Source of the DNA: Sternotherus odoratus
Taxonomy: Eukaryota; Chordata; Testudines; Kinosternidae
Assembly (NCBI GenBank): GCA_032164245.1
Contig: JAVMKO010000006.1
Span: forward strand, 511,001 to 575,000
DNA length: 64,000 bases
Direction: 5' to 3'
This document shows, piece after piece, positions 1 through 10,998 of the stretch. Each line of letters begins with the position of its first letter. The first letter of the stretch is position 1. Below the pieces are notes generated by a model. It saw only the letters and a list, made by a program, of their open reading frames with translations, had not been told where the DNA came from and searched no databases. The position numbers and the translations under genes were made by a program.

Positions 1-485
1 AGTGCCTCGGGAACTGAATGTGAATTATTTGCTGCTGTGGATTCACACAGCTCCATTGAGGGTGTCCTGGGGATTCAAGGGAAGGGTTTTCTGAAGCATT
101 CAGCCCTGACTTCAGATGGAGCAGAATTTGGTCAACCCAGAGTGCTGTTTAAAACCCCTACTTGAATCTTTAAGGAACTTTAACAGCCAGCTCCGAATAC
201 TACAGATTTATCCCTTCATTTGAAAAGAAAGCACCCAGCATTGGTGGTGATTTGTGCTTCACATCACCTCATGCCTCTTTGCAGCCATGAGATATGGGGA
301 GAAAATAGTTCAAAGGACACCGGTGGCCTGACAGGAATTGACAAAAGGGCTGATCATACAAACACTCAGGCACCCGGGAAGCTTTACTCACATGAACATG
401 TATCAATAGCAGCCCGAGACAGAGAGATTCAGTGGAGACTACTGGGGAAAGTAGCCATAAAGACAGAAATAGCAGCAGCAGCATG

Positions 486-487
<2 letters not shown>
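1..487. other. Unrecognised non-coding sequence
   Basis: I see no gene, RNA or recognisable repeat here. The sequence is of mixed composition and leads into a CT microsatellite. Short open frames crossing the microsatellite are products of the simple repeat. Confidence 0.5.

Positions 488-557
<70 letters not shown>
488..557. repeat. (CT)n microsatellite, about 35 perfect units
   Basis: An uninterrupted CT dinucleotide run of about 70 bases. It is read as Ser-Leu repeats on the + strand and Arg-Glu repeats on the - strand, so the apparent ORFs over it are not genes. The absence of interruptions suggests a polymorphic locus. Confidence 0.97.
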
Positions 558-560
<3 letters not shown>

Positions 561-671
561 GGAGAAGCAGTTATGAAGGACTCATCTGCATGGGTCCCTT
601 CTCCAGACATTGCTGCAATTACATCACAGGGATTTGGGTTTGTTTAATTAGTAAACCTACTTGGATTCCAG

Positions 672-957
672 CATCCCAAGCCAGATTGGCGGGTAGTGAT
701 GGATCTTTTGGTGATCGATTTATCGTATCTCGTTAAGATGCGATCAATCGATCATGAAAGGCACTCCCGTCAACTCCCAAATTCCAGCTCACTGAGAGGC
801 ACAAGCCAGAGTGGACGGGGGAGACTGCTGTTGACCGCAGCCACCGTGAGGACAGCAGGTAAGTCAGCCTAAGATGCGCCGACTTCAGCTATGTTATTCA
901 TGTAGCTGAAGTTGCGTATCTTAGGTTGACAACCCCCCCTTACTGTAGACCAGACCT
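672..957 (-). mobile_element. Non-autonomous DNA transposon (MITE), hairpin family, copy 1
   Basis: This segment matches, in reverse orientation, the element at about 32160-32425. Shared landmarks are a block reading 'tagctgaag' with 'tatcttag', a central pyrimidine- and CpG-rich part, and a subterminal hairpin built on ATCGATTTATCG-type arms (about 710-754). It lacks coding capacity. High CpG, compact size and a subterminal hairpin fit a MITE; the superfamily was not determined and the ends are approximate. Confidence 0.6.
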
Positions 958-959
958 TA

Positions 960-2007
960 CTGAACATGATTATACTATTTGTATGCATATATCATTTCTG
1001 TATCTGAAGTTAGGAATATAAACTCTGTGTACTTTGCAAAAGTGTTTGCCTCTGGGAAATGCCCACTAGACCATTAACAATTAGCCTGAATGGGCCATTA
1101 GGAAAGACAATGGAATGAGTCATTGAAGATGCTGATCTCCCATCTTCCTGGAATTCCTTCCTGGGGACATTACAAATAAACCTTGTCTCATGGTTTCTTT
1201 GACATTGCAAGATCATGTGATCATATCACCTTGTACAGGACACTATCTTGAGCTGGCACTTTTCCACTGAAGGGGGATGGGAAACAAAAGGTCACCACCA
1301 TATATAAATCCTATGTAAGGCTGGAGAGTGGGTCAGTCAAGGTTGCTGGTTCTTCATGGAATCCCCACCCAGGATGACTGTGGGACACACCGGAGACTGA
1401 TCTGGGGATAAGGACTGGGACCCAGGCTGGGAACGGTCAGCCTGCGAAGGGCAGACCTGGAGAAGCAGTGCAGTGTATCTTCAAGAAACTCTGCAACCTG
1501 CATAAAACAACATCTGTGGTGGGAAATTTCTATTTGTAGCCAATTTCTTTGATGTATTAAGCCTAGTTTGCAAGTTCTGTTTTATCTGCTTCCCTATAAT
1601 TACTTAAAATCTGTCTTTTGCAGTTAATAAACTTGTCTTTGTTTTCTATAAACCAGTCCGTACAATTCAAATCTGTGCATATCCCCCTCCACACTGAGAG
1701 GGGGGTGATTTTATGAGCCTGTGCTGTACAGATCTCTCTACACAGTGCAAGGCGGTATTATTTTGGGTTTACACCCCAGAGGAGGTCTGCAGATGAGTGT
1801 GGGGTAAATCCTTGAGCTGAACTCTCCCACACTGAGCTGATCTCAGTCGGGGCCTCCCGTGCATGTCGTAGAGAAGGCGAGAGGGCCTGGCACAGCCGGG
1901 ACAGGGTGAGGAATCCCAGGCTGGTTGTACGGGTGGTCTCAGTGGGACCCCAGTATATCAGGTGGCATCCCGGACGGGGGTGGGGGTGGAGTGTCCAACC
2001 CATCACA
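960..2007 (+). mobile_element. Probable solo LTR of an endogenous retrovirus-like element
   Basis: About 1 kb with LTR-like signals in the right order on the + strand: a TATA-like tatataaat at 1301-1309, a polyadenylation signal AATAAA at 1626-1631, and a downstream U5-like part ending near 'cccatcacaaca' at 2007. No protein-coding internal region follows, so it is either a solo LTR or a truncated element. No target duplication was identified and the left boundary is approximate. The overall organisation resembles retroviral LTRs common in turtle genomes; that is recognition from memory, not a search. Confidence 0.55.
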
Positions 2008-3284
2008 ACACCTCTGCCTCAGTCTGACCCACTGTGCTCTTCGGCCAGTGGGGGATCATCGAGAAAATAGCTCTCAAGGATTAGCCCATTCCTGAGCCTC
2101 AGAGCTCCCTGGGCCATGGCAGGCCCTGATTGCCCACTCTGAACCAACATAAAGGCTCTTAGCTGCTTTCTGGGGGTTCCCTCTCCACCCCTCCCCTCCA
2201 TCTAACCATTTGCACCTTTGTGTGTGAAACCACAAGAGCTAGTGTGTGCAGCCTGCCCAGGAGAGAGCGTGGCATTCTCTACGCATGTAGGTCACACGTG
2301 AGGCGAGGGGTAAAGCCGCCAGTGCAGCAGGCAGCCTGGGAGGGTCCTGTCAGATTTCATTGATACCGAAATACACAGAAGCTGGCAAACCCTCTCAGAC
2401 TGGCTGCTCCATGTAGACAGGCATTTAAATATCCATTTATGTAAATAATTAAATCCTCATCACTGATTATTTTTTAATTATCTGGCTGGAGATATTGTCT
2501 GTGCTCAGGGAAAGCAGCTAACAATATTGAGCCTGCTTTCAAAAGTCAGGGAACATCTGAATTCAGAAGCGAGCCGGGGAAGGCTCTGGCATTTCAAAGA
2601 GAGATTCTGAGGGCCTAGGCAGTCCTCTTGCTTCAGGGCAATTACAAGGAGAAGCAGCAGGAAGAGGAAAGCAATTATTTGTGAAATGTTTATTCAATTA
2701 ATTAAAAAACCCACACCAGAATAAACCGCCTTACTGACTATAGTCCAGTGGGCAGGGCCCGGGACACCAGAAACCTGGGTTCACTTCCTGACGTAGCCAG
2801 ATTCCCTGCGTGATTAGTGTCCCAGGCACCTCCATCACCACCTGGTGTGCAACTCACAGGTAGACACACGCTTCCTTTCCCATATAGATCTGCTCCTCCA
2901 CCTCTACATGCAGAACATGACAACGGCATCTCACCTCAAAGGGCTCTTTCCACGTGGCCTCACCCCCCCTTCCAAGCTCCGGATTCCTTCTACTTAGAGC
3001 CTCCCAGTTACTTCATTAGCTTAGCAATTACCGGCTAGGTGCTCCACACCCCCAAGAGAAAGTGTTTAATTGCTCACAGCTGAGCCTGCAGCATCTGCCT
3101 GCTGCGGCAGTCAGTGATCTGGGTGCTGCGGCCAGCACTCTGTTGCACCTGGGGACTCAGTCAGCCGATGGCTCATCTCCTACGCCCCAGAGGTGTTGTG
3201 GGGGTAAATTCCCCTGGTGTCTGAGATGCTCAGAAATCACGGTGAGATGGGCCATAGATGTACCGAGACAGATAGCAAGTATTC
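2008..3284. other. Unrecognised non-coding sequence with an AT-rich block
   Basis: No gene or identifiable repeat. Positions about 2420-2720 are AT-rich and contain several TAAT/ATTA homeodomain-type cores. They look unlike the surrounding repeat debris, but nothing here proves function. Confidence 0.4.
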
Positions 3285-3386
3285 AACCACGTATTATTCA
3301 CCATGTATTAACGTATTCACCACATATTATTCACCATGTATTATTCACCATGTATTAACATATTCACCACGTATTCACCACCTACG
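3285..3386. repeat. Short degenerate tandem repeat (attcaccatgtatta units)
   Basis: About 100 bases built from variants of 'attcaccatgtatta' and 'attcaccacgtatt', with units of roughly 12 to 18 bases in irregular order. It is a small imperfect minisatellite with no coding meaning. Confidence 0.85.
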
Positions 3387-4088
3387 GGGTGGCTGAATAA
3401 CAAACCAAAAATTGCAACTAGTGTAGTAGCAAAAGAAAAACACCAGCGTTTGCCAGATAAATTAGACAGCAAATAGTGCAACTCCTCTCATCACAAGAGC
3501 CCTTCCAGTGTTGCAAGATAGTACACACTCCTGGGATGCACCATTGCCTGACATGCTTATCAACTGTGGCTGATTCCTGGGACAAGCTGGCTGACCGCTG
3601 GGATATATTAAAGGACACAAAGCAAAGGTGGACAGGGAAGGAATCTGTGAAGCTTGTTGCTCCATGTCAGGATCTGCTGTTGTCTAAAGCAAGAAATGTC
3701 ACGTTTAAGTTGAGCACTGGTAGCTACAGGAACAGCGCTGCAGCTCTTGCTGATGCTGGTTCATTGCATTTGCAGACTTTTGTTGACATCAACTAGAGAT
3801 TCATCCAGATATTTCATTAAATCGTTGTGTTGCTATGCACGCTCTACTCATCCCTGTCACGGCTCTGACCTGAGAGAAAGCATCACTGACACATTCATCA
3901 TGTTCATTAGCTATTTCAATGGAAATGGGCATTTTGTACCTTTGTGTCCTCTCATGATAAACATCCAGACAGACCATGTGTGCCTTCTGACTTGGACCTC
4001 ATGCCTAGCATGTGAGTCAATATTCCCATTTCAAATAGCCTGGAGTCAAACTACACCCAGCTTCCTCCCACACCCAGGTCCTGGGCTC
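3387..4088. other. Unrecognised non-coding sequence
   Basis: No gene, RNA or recognisable mobile element seen. Open frames of about 100 codons on both strands lack any family motif and overlap each other. Confidence 0.4.
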
Positions 4089-4249
4089 ACTTTGGGTGCC
4101 TGAAGTGACGAGTAAGGGGGGTCCAAGTGCACTAGCTGGAGTCACCAACACCAGTCACAAGCTCCCAGGGGAAGATTCCTTATTGGATTTGAATCATCCC
4201 TTTGCACCCAGCTCTCAGGACCGGGTGGGGGGGGGGCGGGGGGAGCTCA

Positions 4250-4945
4250 GGGCCGGCAACAGAAATTTTGGAGCCCCCTACTCTGATCGTTTGGGGGCCC
4301 CCTACTCTGATCGTTTGGGCCCCCCCAGCCCAGCCGGCGCTTCCCTCCCCCAGCTGACAGCGGCTGGGGTCAGTGCGAGCCTCCGAGATTTGCCACCGCC
4401 TGGGCGCTCGCTGCTGGTGCTCGCCCTTCACTGCGCTCTCGTGCCCGGCGGGGGTCCTGCGGGAGCGCGAGCCGCGGCCCGAGAGAGGGAGAGCCCGGGA
4501 GTGGCACGAGCCTCCCTTGCTGCTCTACCCCACCCCCCCGCGCGCCCTTTCCCCCCCGGACCTGCGTGAGACCCTGCGGCTGGCGATGGAGACGCTGCCG
4601 CTGTGACCAGCCGCAGCCCCCCCCGGGCCAGCGTGGGAGGAGCCCGGGGGCAAGGCGGGGGGAGGGCCGCTTCCCGCCCTTGATTGGTGCAGGGGCTGCA
4701 TGATGCCACATCCGGCGGGGGAAGCCCTACCGTGCTGCAGAGCCTCCCCGCCCTCGCCCTCTTTGCAGGTGGGGGTGCGCCGCTGCCGCCGGCCGGGATC
4801 ACTGCTCCTGCCGGGGACACGCGCGCTCGTCCCGCGCGCTGCTGTGCTGCTGCTCCGGAGGAGAGCCGCGCCGCCTCCCCGCCCCTTCCCCGCTCTCCAG
4901 TACCGGCGACAAGGGGGACGACTATGGGTACAGCTATGTACCGGG
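4250..4945. other. CpG-rich island inside the hAT-like element
   Basis: About 700 bases of very high GC with many CpG dinucleotides, unlike the AT-richer surroundings. A segment 'ccccctactctgatcgtttg' is duplicated in tandem at about 4272-4320. Overlapping proline/arginine/alanine-rich open frames occur on both strands in several frames, which is typical of GC-rich DNA and not of a gene. It lies between the hAT ends, so it is either element sequence or captured host promoter/5' exon sequence; I cannot tell which. Confidence 0.6.
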
Positions 4946-6156
4946 TGTGACGGTGCTGTTCCTGGTGGGATCCAACTGCGAGTGTCTGATCAGGACAGAT
5001 TGCTTCCAAAGGGGCAACTACAGCCCAAAGCTGGGGGTTTTCCACACTAAGGCACCAAACCAGCTAAACAGAAAAGACTTTGGTCTCACCCCACTGGCTA
5101 ACCACAAGTCACACAAGCAATCCCCTTAAGACACTCCAGATTCCCAGTATCACCACCAGCAGCCACCTGTCCTGGGGATCAATGGTTATGAAAACCAATC
5201 CCCCAAATAAAGAAAATGGTTCTCCCCAATTCCAAAGAATCAGGCCCCAGACCCAGGTCAATATACAAATGAGATCTTACCACAAATCACGCTGTAGCCA
5301 ATCCTTTAGAATCTAAAATCTAAAGGTTTATTATAAAAGGAAAAAGGTATAGGTGAGGGTTAAGAATGGTTAAAAGAAATGAATTACACGCAGTAATGGC
5401 ACATTTCTTAGTTCAGGCTTGCAGCAAAGGTAGCATAACTGCAGGTTCAAATCAAAGTCTTTGGATGCACCCCATTTAGGGGTGGGTCAGCACCTTAGTC
5501 CAGAGTTCCCAGAGTAGCAAAGTTCCATCCAAAGCTGGAAACAAGGCAGGCTGAAGTCTGGAGGTAAAGACAAAATGGGGAATGTTCTTCCAGGCTATAT
5601 ACACTTTTTCTTCTGGGCCAAGACCCTCCTCCTTCTTCTGCAGAGTCCAGTTGCAAAATGGAGGCTCAGAGTTACAAGGTCCAATCACCAGACTTCTCCA
5701 GGATTCAGTTTCTGACCAGGCAGTGACATTCCTAGAGCAGCTTGGGTGTGGACAGGCATATACAAAATCCATTGTGTGGTTGATGTCCCTTAATGGGCCA
5801 TCAGGCAGCCCCAGCCTGTCTGAGCCTTCACAGGAGCCAAGCCTAAGCTTGAAGTACAGCTTGAAGCTTTAACTTTAGTTACAAAATAGATACACACATA
5901 TGGAATAGATACATACATAAGACACCTGCTATGACCCCCTTCACATAATATTTCGTGCACCCATTGATCTACACGGTACCAAACTATTTCAGTACCTTCA
6001 GTTCTACTGCCTGCATCCGACGAAGTGGGTATTAGCCCACGAAAGCTCATGCTTCAAAACTTTATAGTTAGTCTTTAAGGTGCCACAGGACTTTGTTAAC
6101 TCTGCTATTCCAGACTAACACGGCTACCACCCTGATTCTATTTCAGTACCGTGACA
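4946..6156 (-). mobile_element. Solo LTR, family shared with 47546-48671 (copy 1)
   Basis: Termini TGTGACGG...CCGTGACA are inverted TG..CA ends, and the flanks carry a perfect 5-bp duplication CCGGG (4941-4945 and 6157-6161). The sequence matches the copy at 47546-48671 along its length apart from a retroposon inserted at 5997-6137. A polyadenylation signal on the - strand (TTTATT on +, 5327-5332) suggests the transcriptional sense is -. There is no internal coding region, so it is a solo LTR left by recombination between two LTRs. A 5-bp duplication fits an ERV or Gypsy source. Confidence 0.85.
5997..6137 (+). mobile_element. Short retroposon with hammerhead-like core, inside the solo LTR
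   Basis: A 141-base insertion flanked by a perfect 13-bp duplication, CTATTTCAGTACC, at 5984-5996 and 6138-6150. This indicates LINE-type (target-primed) mobilisation. It contains 'gacgaagtgggtattagccc', 'aaggtgccacaggactttgt' and 'cagactaacacggctaccac', phrases I recognise as a very common turtle/crocodilian interspersed repeat. Its class is uncertain to me. The 6017-6054 part resembles a hammerhead ribozyme core (see findings) but lacks an obvious stem I. Confidence 0.75.
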
Positions 6157-6158
6157 CC

Positions 6159-6199
6159 GGGCCCCGGACTTAAGGGGGCCCCCCTTAAGTCGGGGCCCT
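6159..6199. repeat. Near-perfect palindrome in the hAT right arm
   Basis: Two arms of about 19 bases (gggccccg, one extra g, acttaaggggg, then the reverse complement) meet near 6179, forming a long GC-rich hairpin. It sits just inside the right end of the hAT-like element; subterminal hairpins are common in such elements. Confidence 0.85.
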
Positions 6200-6459
6200 G
6201 TACAGCTCTACCCGTAGTACCCCCCTGTCGCCGGCCCTGGGGGTGCTGCAGCTCTCCATGTCGAGAGGAGGGAGTGCGGCGAGTAATCCCAGTCATTGCA
6301 CCGCAGCGCAGAAAGACCTCCGAAGGTCCGGACGGGGGACGGCCAACGGGGCTCAGAAAGCCAGTGATGGGCTGCTCAAGGACAGATGCGGAAAGGAGAA
6401 TGTAGTGACTTCATGGCTGCTGGTCCCTGGGCCATGCCCTGCTTTCATGCTGGTCAGGA

Positions 6460-7082
6460 GATATTCCGGAATATCATGTGATTACCCCCAGCTGGGTAAC
6501 TGAGCAGACTCTCCTACCCAAGACTCTCCAGCTAGCACGACTCTCCTACCCAAGCAACAAAAGGTAACATCTTATGCAGCCAGTTACAAGCCACACACAA
6601 GTTCATCCCCTTCCACAAGGATATCGGGCTATTTGCATTCCTCGTGTATCCTCACTTATGCTGATTGTACTTTGCACCTAGCAATGCCCCGTCAGCATCT
6701 GCTCTAGGAACTGGAGATCAGAACCTCCTTGCGTATCATTTGAAGTTTGTTTAAAAGGCACTTCTATGAGGCAGGTGTTACAGCTGGCTCACACCCCCTC
6801 ACAGGTGAGAGACCATTCACTGCCCCAGCTTGTGCAAAGCTCGCATGGGGACCCCGGCTGCAAGGAGCGGGTATGTCTTCCCTCCCCCATTCTGCATGTG
6901 CAAATGGATCATTCATTCTGTCACCTCCTTGGTGACTGTATCGCAGCTCCCCATGCTGTATTGTGATGGCTCTGGTACATGTTGGGTCCACTGCGACTCT
7001 CACCTGCCCCTCTGTGTCTCCACTGGCTGCAGTGCAACGGACGTGTCAAAATGAAAAGTGCACTAGCACAACCACAAGGAAT
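6460..7082. other. Unrecognised non-coding sequence
   Basis: No gene seen. A 16-base perfect palindrome gatattccggaatatc lies at 6460-6475, exactly at the right edge of the split repeat, and 'gactctcctacccaag' occurs twice near 6510-6555. Open frames here have no family motifs. Confidence 0.4.
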
Positions 7083-7172
7083 GGGCTTGATGCAGGAGTC
7101 GCTGGGTGAGGTTCTCTGGGGGTCAGATGATCACAGTGGTTCTTTCTGGACTTAGAAAAATCTACGAATTTG
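7083..7172 (+). mobile_element. CR1 LINE 3'-end fragment
   Basis: Recognised from the series 'gggcttgatgcaggag', 'tgggtgaggttctctgg', 'cagatgatcacagtgg' and a 'ttctgg..ttagaaaaatcta' ending, the 3' untranslated tail of an older CR1 subfamily. The same tail occurs at the right end of this window. It is heavily mutated and non-coding. Confidence 0.65.
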
Positions 7173-9139
7173 TGAGCACAACCTAAAACAGCAGAGAGCA
7201 CCCCCGGCCAGTCTCAGGTTCCACTGACAATGCTTCTTCACCACGGTACTCTCTGGCTCCCACAGTCGCTATGCAGCTGCAGTTATTTGCCAGGGGAATT
7301 TTTCTCAGCAGTGTCCAGCACCTATAATTCTCTGGTTACTGAAATGTGTTTCTTTGCTGCTGCATTTATATTTACCAGAGTAAGAAGAGGAGACGCACTT
7401 CTCTGTAACCGCGCGATGTGCTCTGGTGATAGGATCTGGAGGTTTCCAAGGGAAGAGGACATGAGTGCAGGAGGTGAGTGTAGTGCTCAAACCTCGGTCA
7501 TAGTAAAATATTTATAAACTCTTGAGACCTTTTCCTTGGCCTCTGGCCCCTATTCCCTATGGAGCCTTTTTGTCCTTTGGCCTTGATCCTGACTCCATAC
7601 CTGCTCCAGGACTGGAAACAAAGTTGCTTTGATTGGCGGGTAAAGTCCAAGAGGCCTGCCCTTCTAATGTGATGCTCAGGACAGCGCCTGCTCCACTTAG
7701 TTGTTCCGACACCTTGGAGCCAAGAACTCAGAGAGCGGGGAGAGCTGTATGATTAGTGCCCTGAGAAGGGTCTTGACTGCGGACCAGGCAGCAATGGGCT
7801 TTTCCACTGGACTCCAGCTGCCAGGCAAATCTGAGGGGGCTGAGTTGCTTCCCAGTGCCAGGAATCAAACTGCAAGATCATTTTGCCAATATCATCATGA
7901 GCCAGCCATAACTCCTGCTTCAGCCTGGATCTTTCCCTGCTTGGCTGTTTCCCCTTCATTATATTTCATTCACAGCTGAGTGCTGTAGCAGTCCTATGGC
8001 AGTGAGGACATGAGACTTCACTACCAGGTAGGGAGCAGATGCTGAAAGCATGTGCAAATGCAAATCCAGAGGCTTGCCACTACATAACCTGAGAGAGAAT
8101 AAAAGGAAACCAGCATCTCACAGGCTGGATGACATCGGACCCACCTATGATACTGGGCAAATATGATTTCCAGTGCTGTAGTGAGTTCAGATGGCAGCTC
8201 ACCACCTCTGGTGTTCTGTGGTGCCCCCTTTTCCTGGAGCACCCCCCCCCCCGACACTCCTGAGGTACAGGTGTGACTGGAAGAGAAGGTCATGAGATAG
8301 CACCTTGCACCTGCCGGATAATAGACCCTAGCCCAGCACTCCTTCATGAGAAATGCAGACAGTGATGGATCAGGACCAGCTGGTGCAGATGTAGCCAGTG
8401 GTGGGATACATCCCAATAACTCCACGGACGTGTTGTGCTTGTATTTCCTCCCGGCGCGTTCAGAATCTTCCCTCTCTTTCAGACGAGTCAGGAATAGAAC
8501 CAAGGGCCTGGTTCACCGTCCCGTTACCCCTCAGCCCAGGGATCAGCCCCTGCTCCATGCCAGCCCCACACCAAGCCAGCAGCAGATTATGGGCAATATG
8601 CAGACTGAAAGAGAGGCAAAATGTGTTGAATAAATTATTCATTGTGACGTGCTCATTCCACTCTGCTCATAACTAAAGACCTGCTTTAGGAGCGAGCACT
8701 GTACAGCACGGAGAGTGCCTTCCCGATCGCTGCACATCCCATCCCTAGCTCTCCTTTCCCGCCTCCACCCCCACATTGCAATACATTTCCTAAGCTAGAT
8801 TTTCTGTGAATTAGTTTTTAATGCCCCCTTATGAGCGGCAGTTTTTCATATTTTATAACTCCATCAATAAAGATTTCTCTCTCATCGTCACTAAAATTGG
8901 ACTTTTGATTAAAAATGAGCCAGCAGGTCTAAGCACATAGTCTATATTACTTTCAGTGCCCCGTTATATGCCAGTTGTATTTATATGGGGGTGTATATCA
9001 AGTACATTATGTGTATATAAGCAGACAGTTGCAAAAGAAATGCTAGATATATGAACCATAAAAGAGCGGTTACAACAGAAATGAGAATCTCACTTAAACC
9101 AGCCAAAGCAAATGTGTTTAACGCCCCCTTTGTAGCATG
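7173..9139. other. Unrecognised non-coding sequence
   Basis: Nearly 2 kb without a recognisable gene or repeat. The 8780-9060 part is AT-rich. Short open frames overlap on opposite strands and show no motifs, signal peptides or splice context I would trust. Confidence 0.4.
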
Positions 9140-10998
9140 GCACGGGAAAGCAGTGACATGGGAGACAAATCACTGGTTTCCCAATTCCGTACTGGGATCT
9201 CCTGGGTGAGAGAAAGTCAAGGAAAGTGTGGGCCCCTTACTGAACGAGGGAGGCAACCTAGTGACAGAGGATGTGGAAAAAGCAAATGTATTCAATGTTT
9301 TTTTTTGCCTCTGTCTTCACGAACCAGGTCAGCTCCCAGACTACTGCACTGGGCACCACAGCATAGGGAGGAGGTGACCAGCCCTCTGTAGAAAAAAGAA
9401 GTGGTTCAGGACTATTTAGAAAAGCTGGACGAGCACAAGTCCATGGGGCCGGATGCGCTGCATCCAAAGGTGCTAAAGGAGTTGGCCGATGTGATTGCAG
9501 AGCCATTGGCCATTATCTTTGAAAACTCATGGTGATTGGGGGAGGTCCCAGATGACTGGAAAAAGGCTAATGTAGTGCCCATCTTTAAAAAAGGGAAGAA
9601 AGAGGATCCAGGGAACTACAGGCCAGTCAGCCGCTCCTCAGTCCCTGGAAAAATCATGCAGCAGGTTCTCAAGGAATCAATTCTGAAGCACTTAGAGGAG
9701 AGGAAAGTGATCAGGAACAGTCAGCATGGATTCACCAAGGGCAAATCATGCCTGACTAACCTATCCTCATCCATCTCATCCTTCTAGATTGCCTTCTACG
9801 ATGAGATAACTGGCTCTGTGGATGAGGGGAAAGCAGTGGATGTGTTATTACTTGACTTTAGCAAAGCTTTTGATATGGTCTCCCACAATATTCTTGCCAG
9901 CAAGTTAAAGAAGTATGGGCTGGATGAATGGACTATAAGGTGGATAGAAAGCTGGCTGGATTGTCGGGCTCAACGGGTAGTGATCAATGGCTCCATGTCT
10001 AATTGGCAGCCGGTATCGAGCGGAGTGCCCCAAGTGTCTATCCCAGGGCTGGTTTTATTCAATATCTTTATCAATGATCTGGAAGATGGCGTGGACTGCA
10101 CCCTCAGCAAGTTTGCAGATGACACTAAACTGGGAGGAGTGGTAGATACACTGTAGGGTAGGGATAGGATACAGAGGGTCCTAGACAAATTAGAGGACTG
10201 GGCCAAAATAAATCTGATGAGGTTTATCAAGTACAAGTGCAGAATCTTACACTTAGGACAGAAGAATCCCATACACTGCTACAGACTCAGGACCGAATGG
10301 CTAGGCAGCAGTTCTGCAGTCAAGGACCTAGGGGTTACAGAGGATGAGAAGCTGGATATGAGTCAACAGTGTGCCTTTGTTGCCAAGAAGGCTAACGGCA
10401 TTTTGGAGCTATATATGTAGGGACATTGTCAGCAAATCAAGGGACGTGATTGTTCCCCTATATTTGACATTGGTGAGGCCTCATCTGGAGTACTGTGTCC
10501 AGTTTTGGCCCCACACTACAAGAAGGATGTGGAAAAATTGGAAAGAGTCCAGAGAAGGGCAACAAAAATAATTAGGGGCCTGGAGCGCATGACTTATGAG
10601 GAGAGGCTGAGAGAACTGGGATTGTTTAGTCTACAGAAGAGAAGACTGAGGGGGGATTTGATAGCTGCTTTCAACTACCTGAAAGGGGGTTCCAAAGACG
10701 ATGGATCTAGACTGTTCACAGTGGTGGCAGATGACAGAACAAGGAGTAATGGTCTCAATCGCAGGGTGGGAGGTTTAGGTTGGATATTAGGAAAAACTTT
10801 CACTAAGAGGGTGGTGAAGCACTGGAATGGGTTCCCTAGGGAGGTGGTAGAATCTCCTTCCTTAGAGATTTTTAAGGTCAGTCTTGACAAAGTCCTGGCT
10901 GGGATGATTTAGTTGGGGATTGGTCATGCTTTGAGCAGGGGGTTGGACTAGATACCTCCTGAGGTCCCTTCCAACCCTGAGATTCTATGATTCTATGA
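9140..10998 (+). mobile_element. CR1 LINE, long but decayed copy with RT remnants
   Basis: About 1.86 kb of a chicken-repeat-1-type non-LTR retrotransposon in + sense. It carries the C-terminal half of ORF2: the RT motif FSKAFD (9857-9874, catalytic Asp) and FADD (10112-10123, catalytic Asp pair), followed by the typical CR1 C-terminal part (e.g. YEERLRELG, and RRVV..HWN in mutated form). The frame is broken by stops and shifts, for example a stop just after [14 protein letters not shown], so no protein is made. The 3' end carries two tandem copies of ATTCTATG (to about 10998), the hallmark of CR1. It is 5'-truncated, with no endonuclease domain. Confidence 0.95.

Larger units (their letters stand above)
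4248..6239 (+). mobile_element. hAT-like non-autonomous DNA transposon, interrupted by a solo LTR
   Basis: Terminal inverted repeats: CAGGGCCGGCAACAG at 4248 and the inverted form of CAGGGCCGGCGACAG ending at 6239. The flanking 8-mers are GGGGAGCT (4240-4247) and GGGGTGCT (6240-6247), an 8-bp target duplication with one mismatch, as expected for hAT. The paralogous copy near 17150 shows the unoccupied site. Without the LTR inside it the element is about 780 bases, GC-rich and non-coding. No transposase was seen, so it would depend on a transposase supplied from elsewhere. Confidence 0.8.
4089..6459 (+). mobile_element. Unclassified dispersed repeat, copy 1, split by nested insertions
   Basis: The two outer parts (4089 to about 4239 and about 6240-6459) together match the uninterrupted copy at 17001-17366. 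Common anchors are 'actttgggtgcctgaagtga' on the left and 'gcagctctccatgtcgagag' on the right. In the second copy these flanks are joined at a run of G followed by 'tgctgcag', which is the empty site of the hAT insertion described next. The family itself was not identified; it has no coding capacity and lacks TG..CA LTR termini. Confidence 0.75.

Noticed and set aside
220..647. Open frames with Ser-Leu or Arg-Glu repeats
   Set aside because: Translation of the (CT)n microsatellite in both strands.
4096..5050. Possible gene in the GC-rich region (overlapping frames of 80-205 codons)
   Set aside because: Open in most frames on both strands, low-complexity Pro/Arg/Ala composition, and it lies within a hAT-like element with no homologous motif.
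9140..10998. Functional CR1 reverse transcriptase
   Set aside because: RT motifs are visible, but the frame has stops and shifts and the 5' half is missing.
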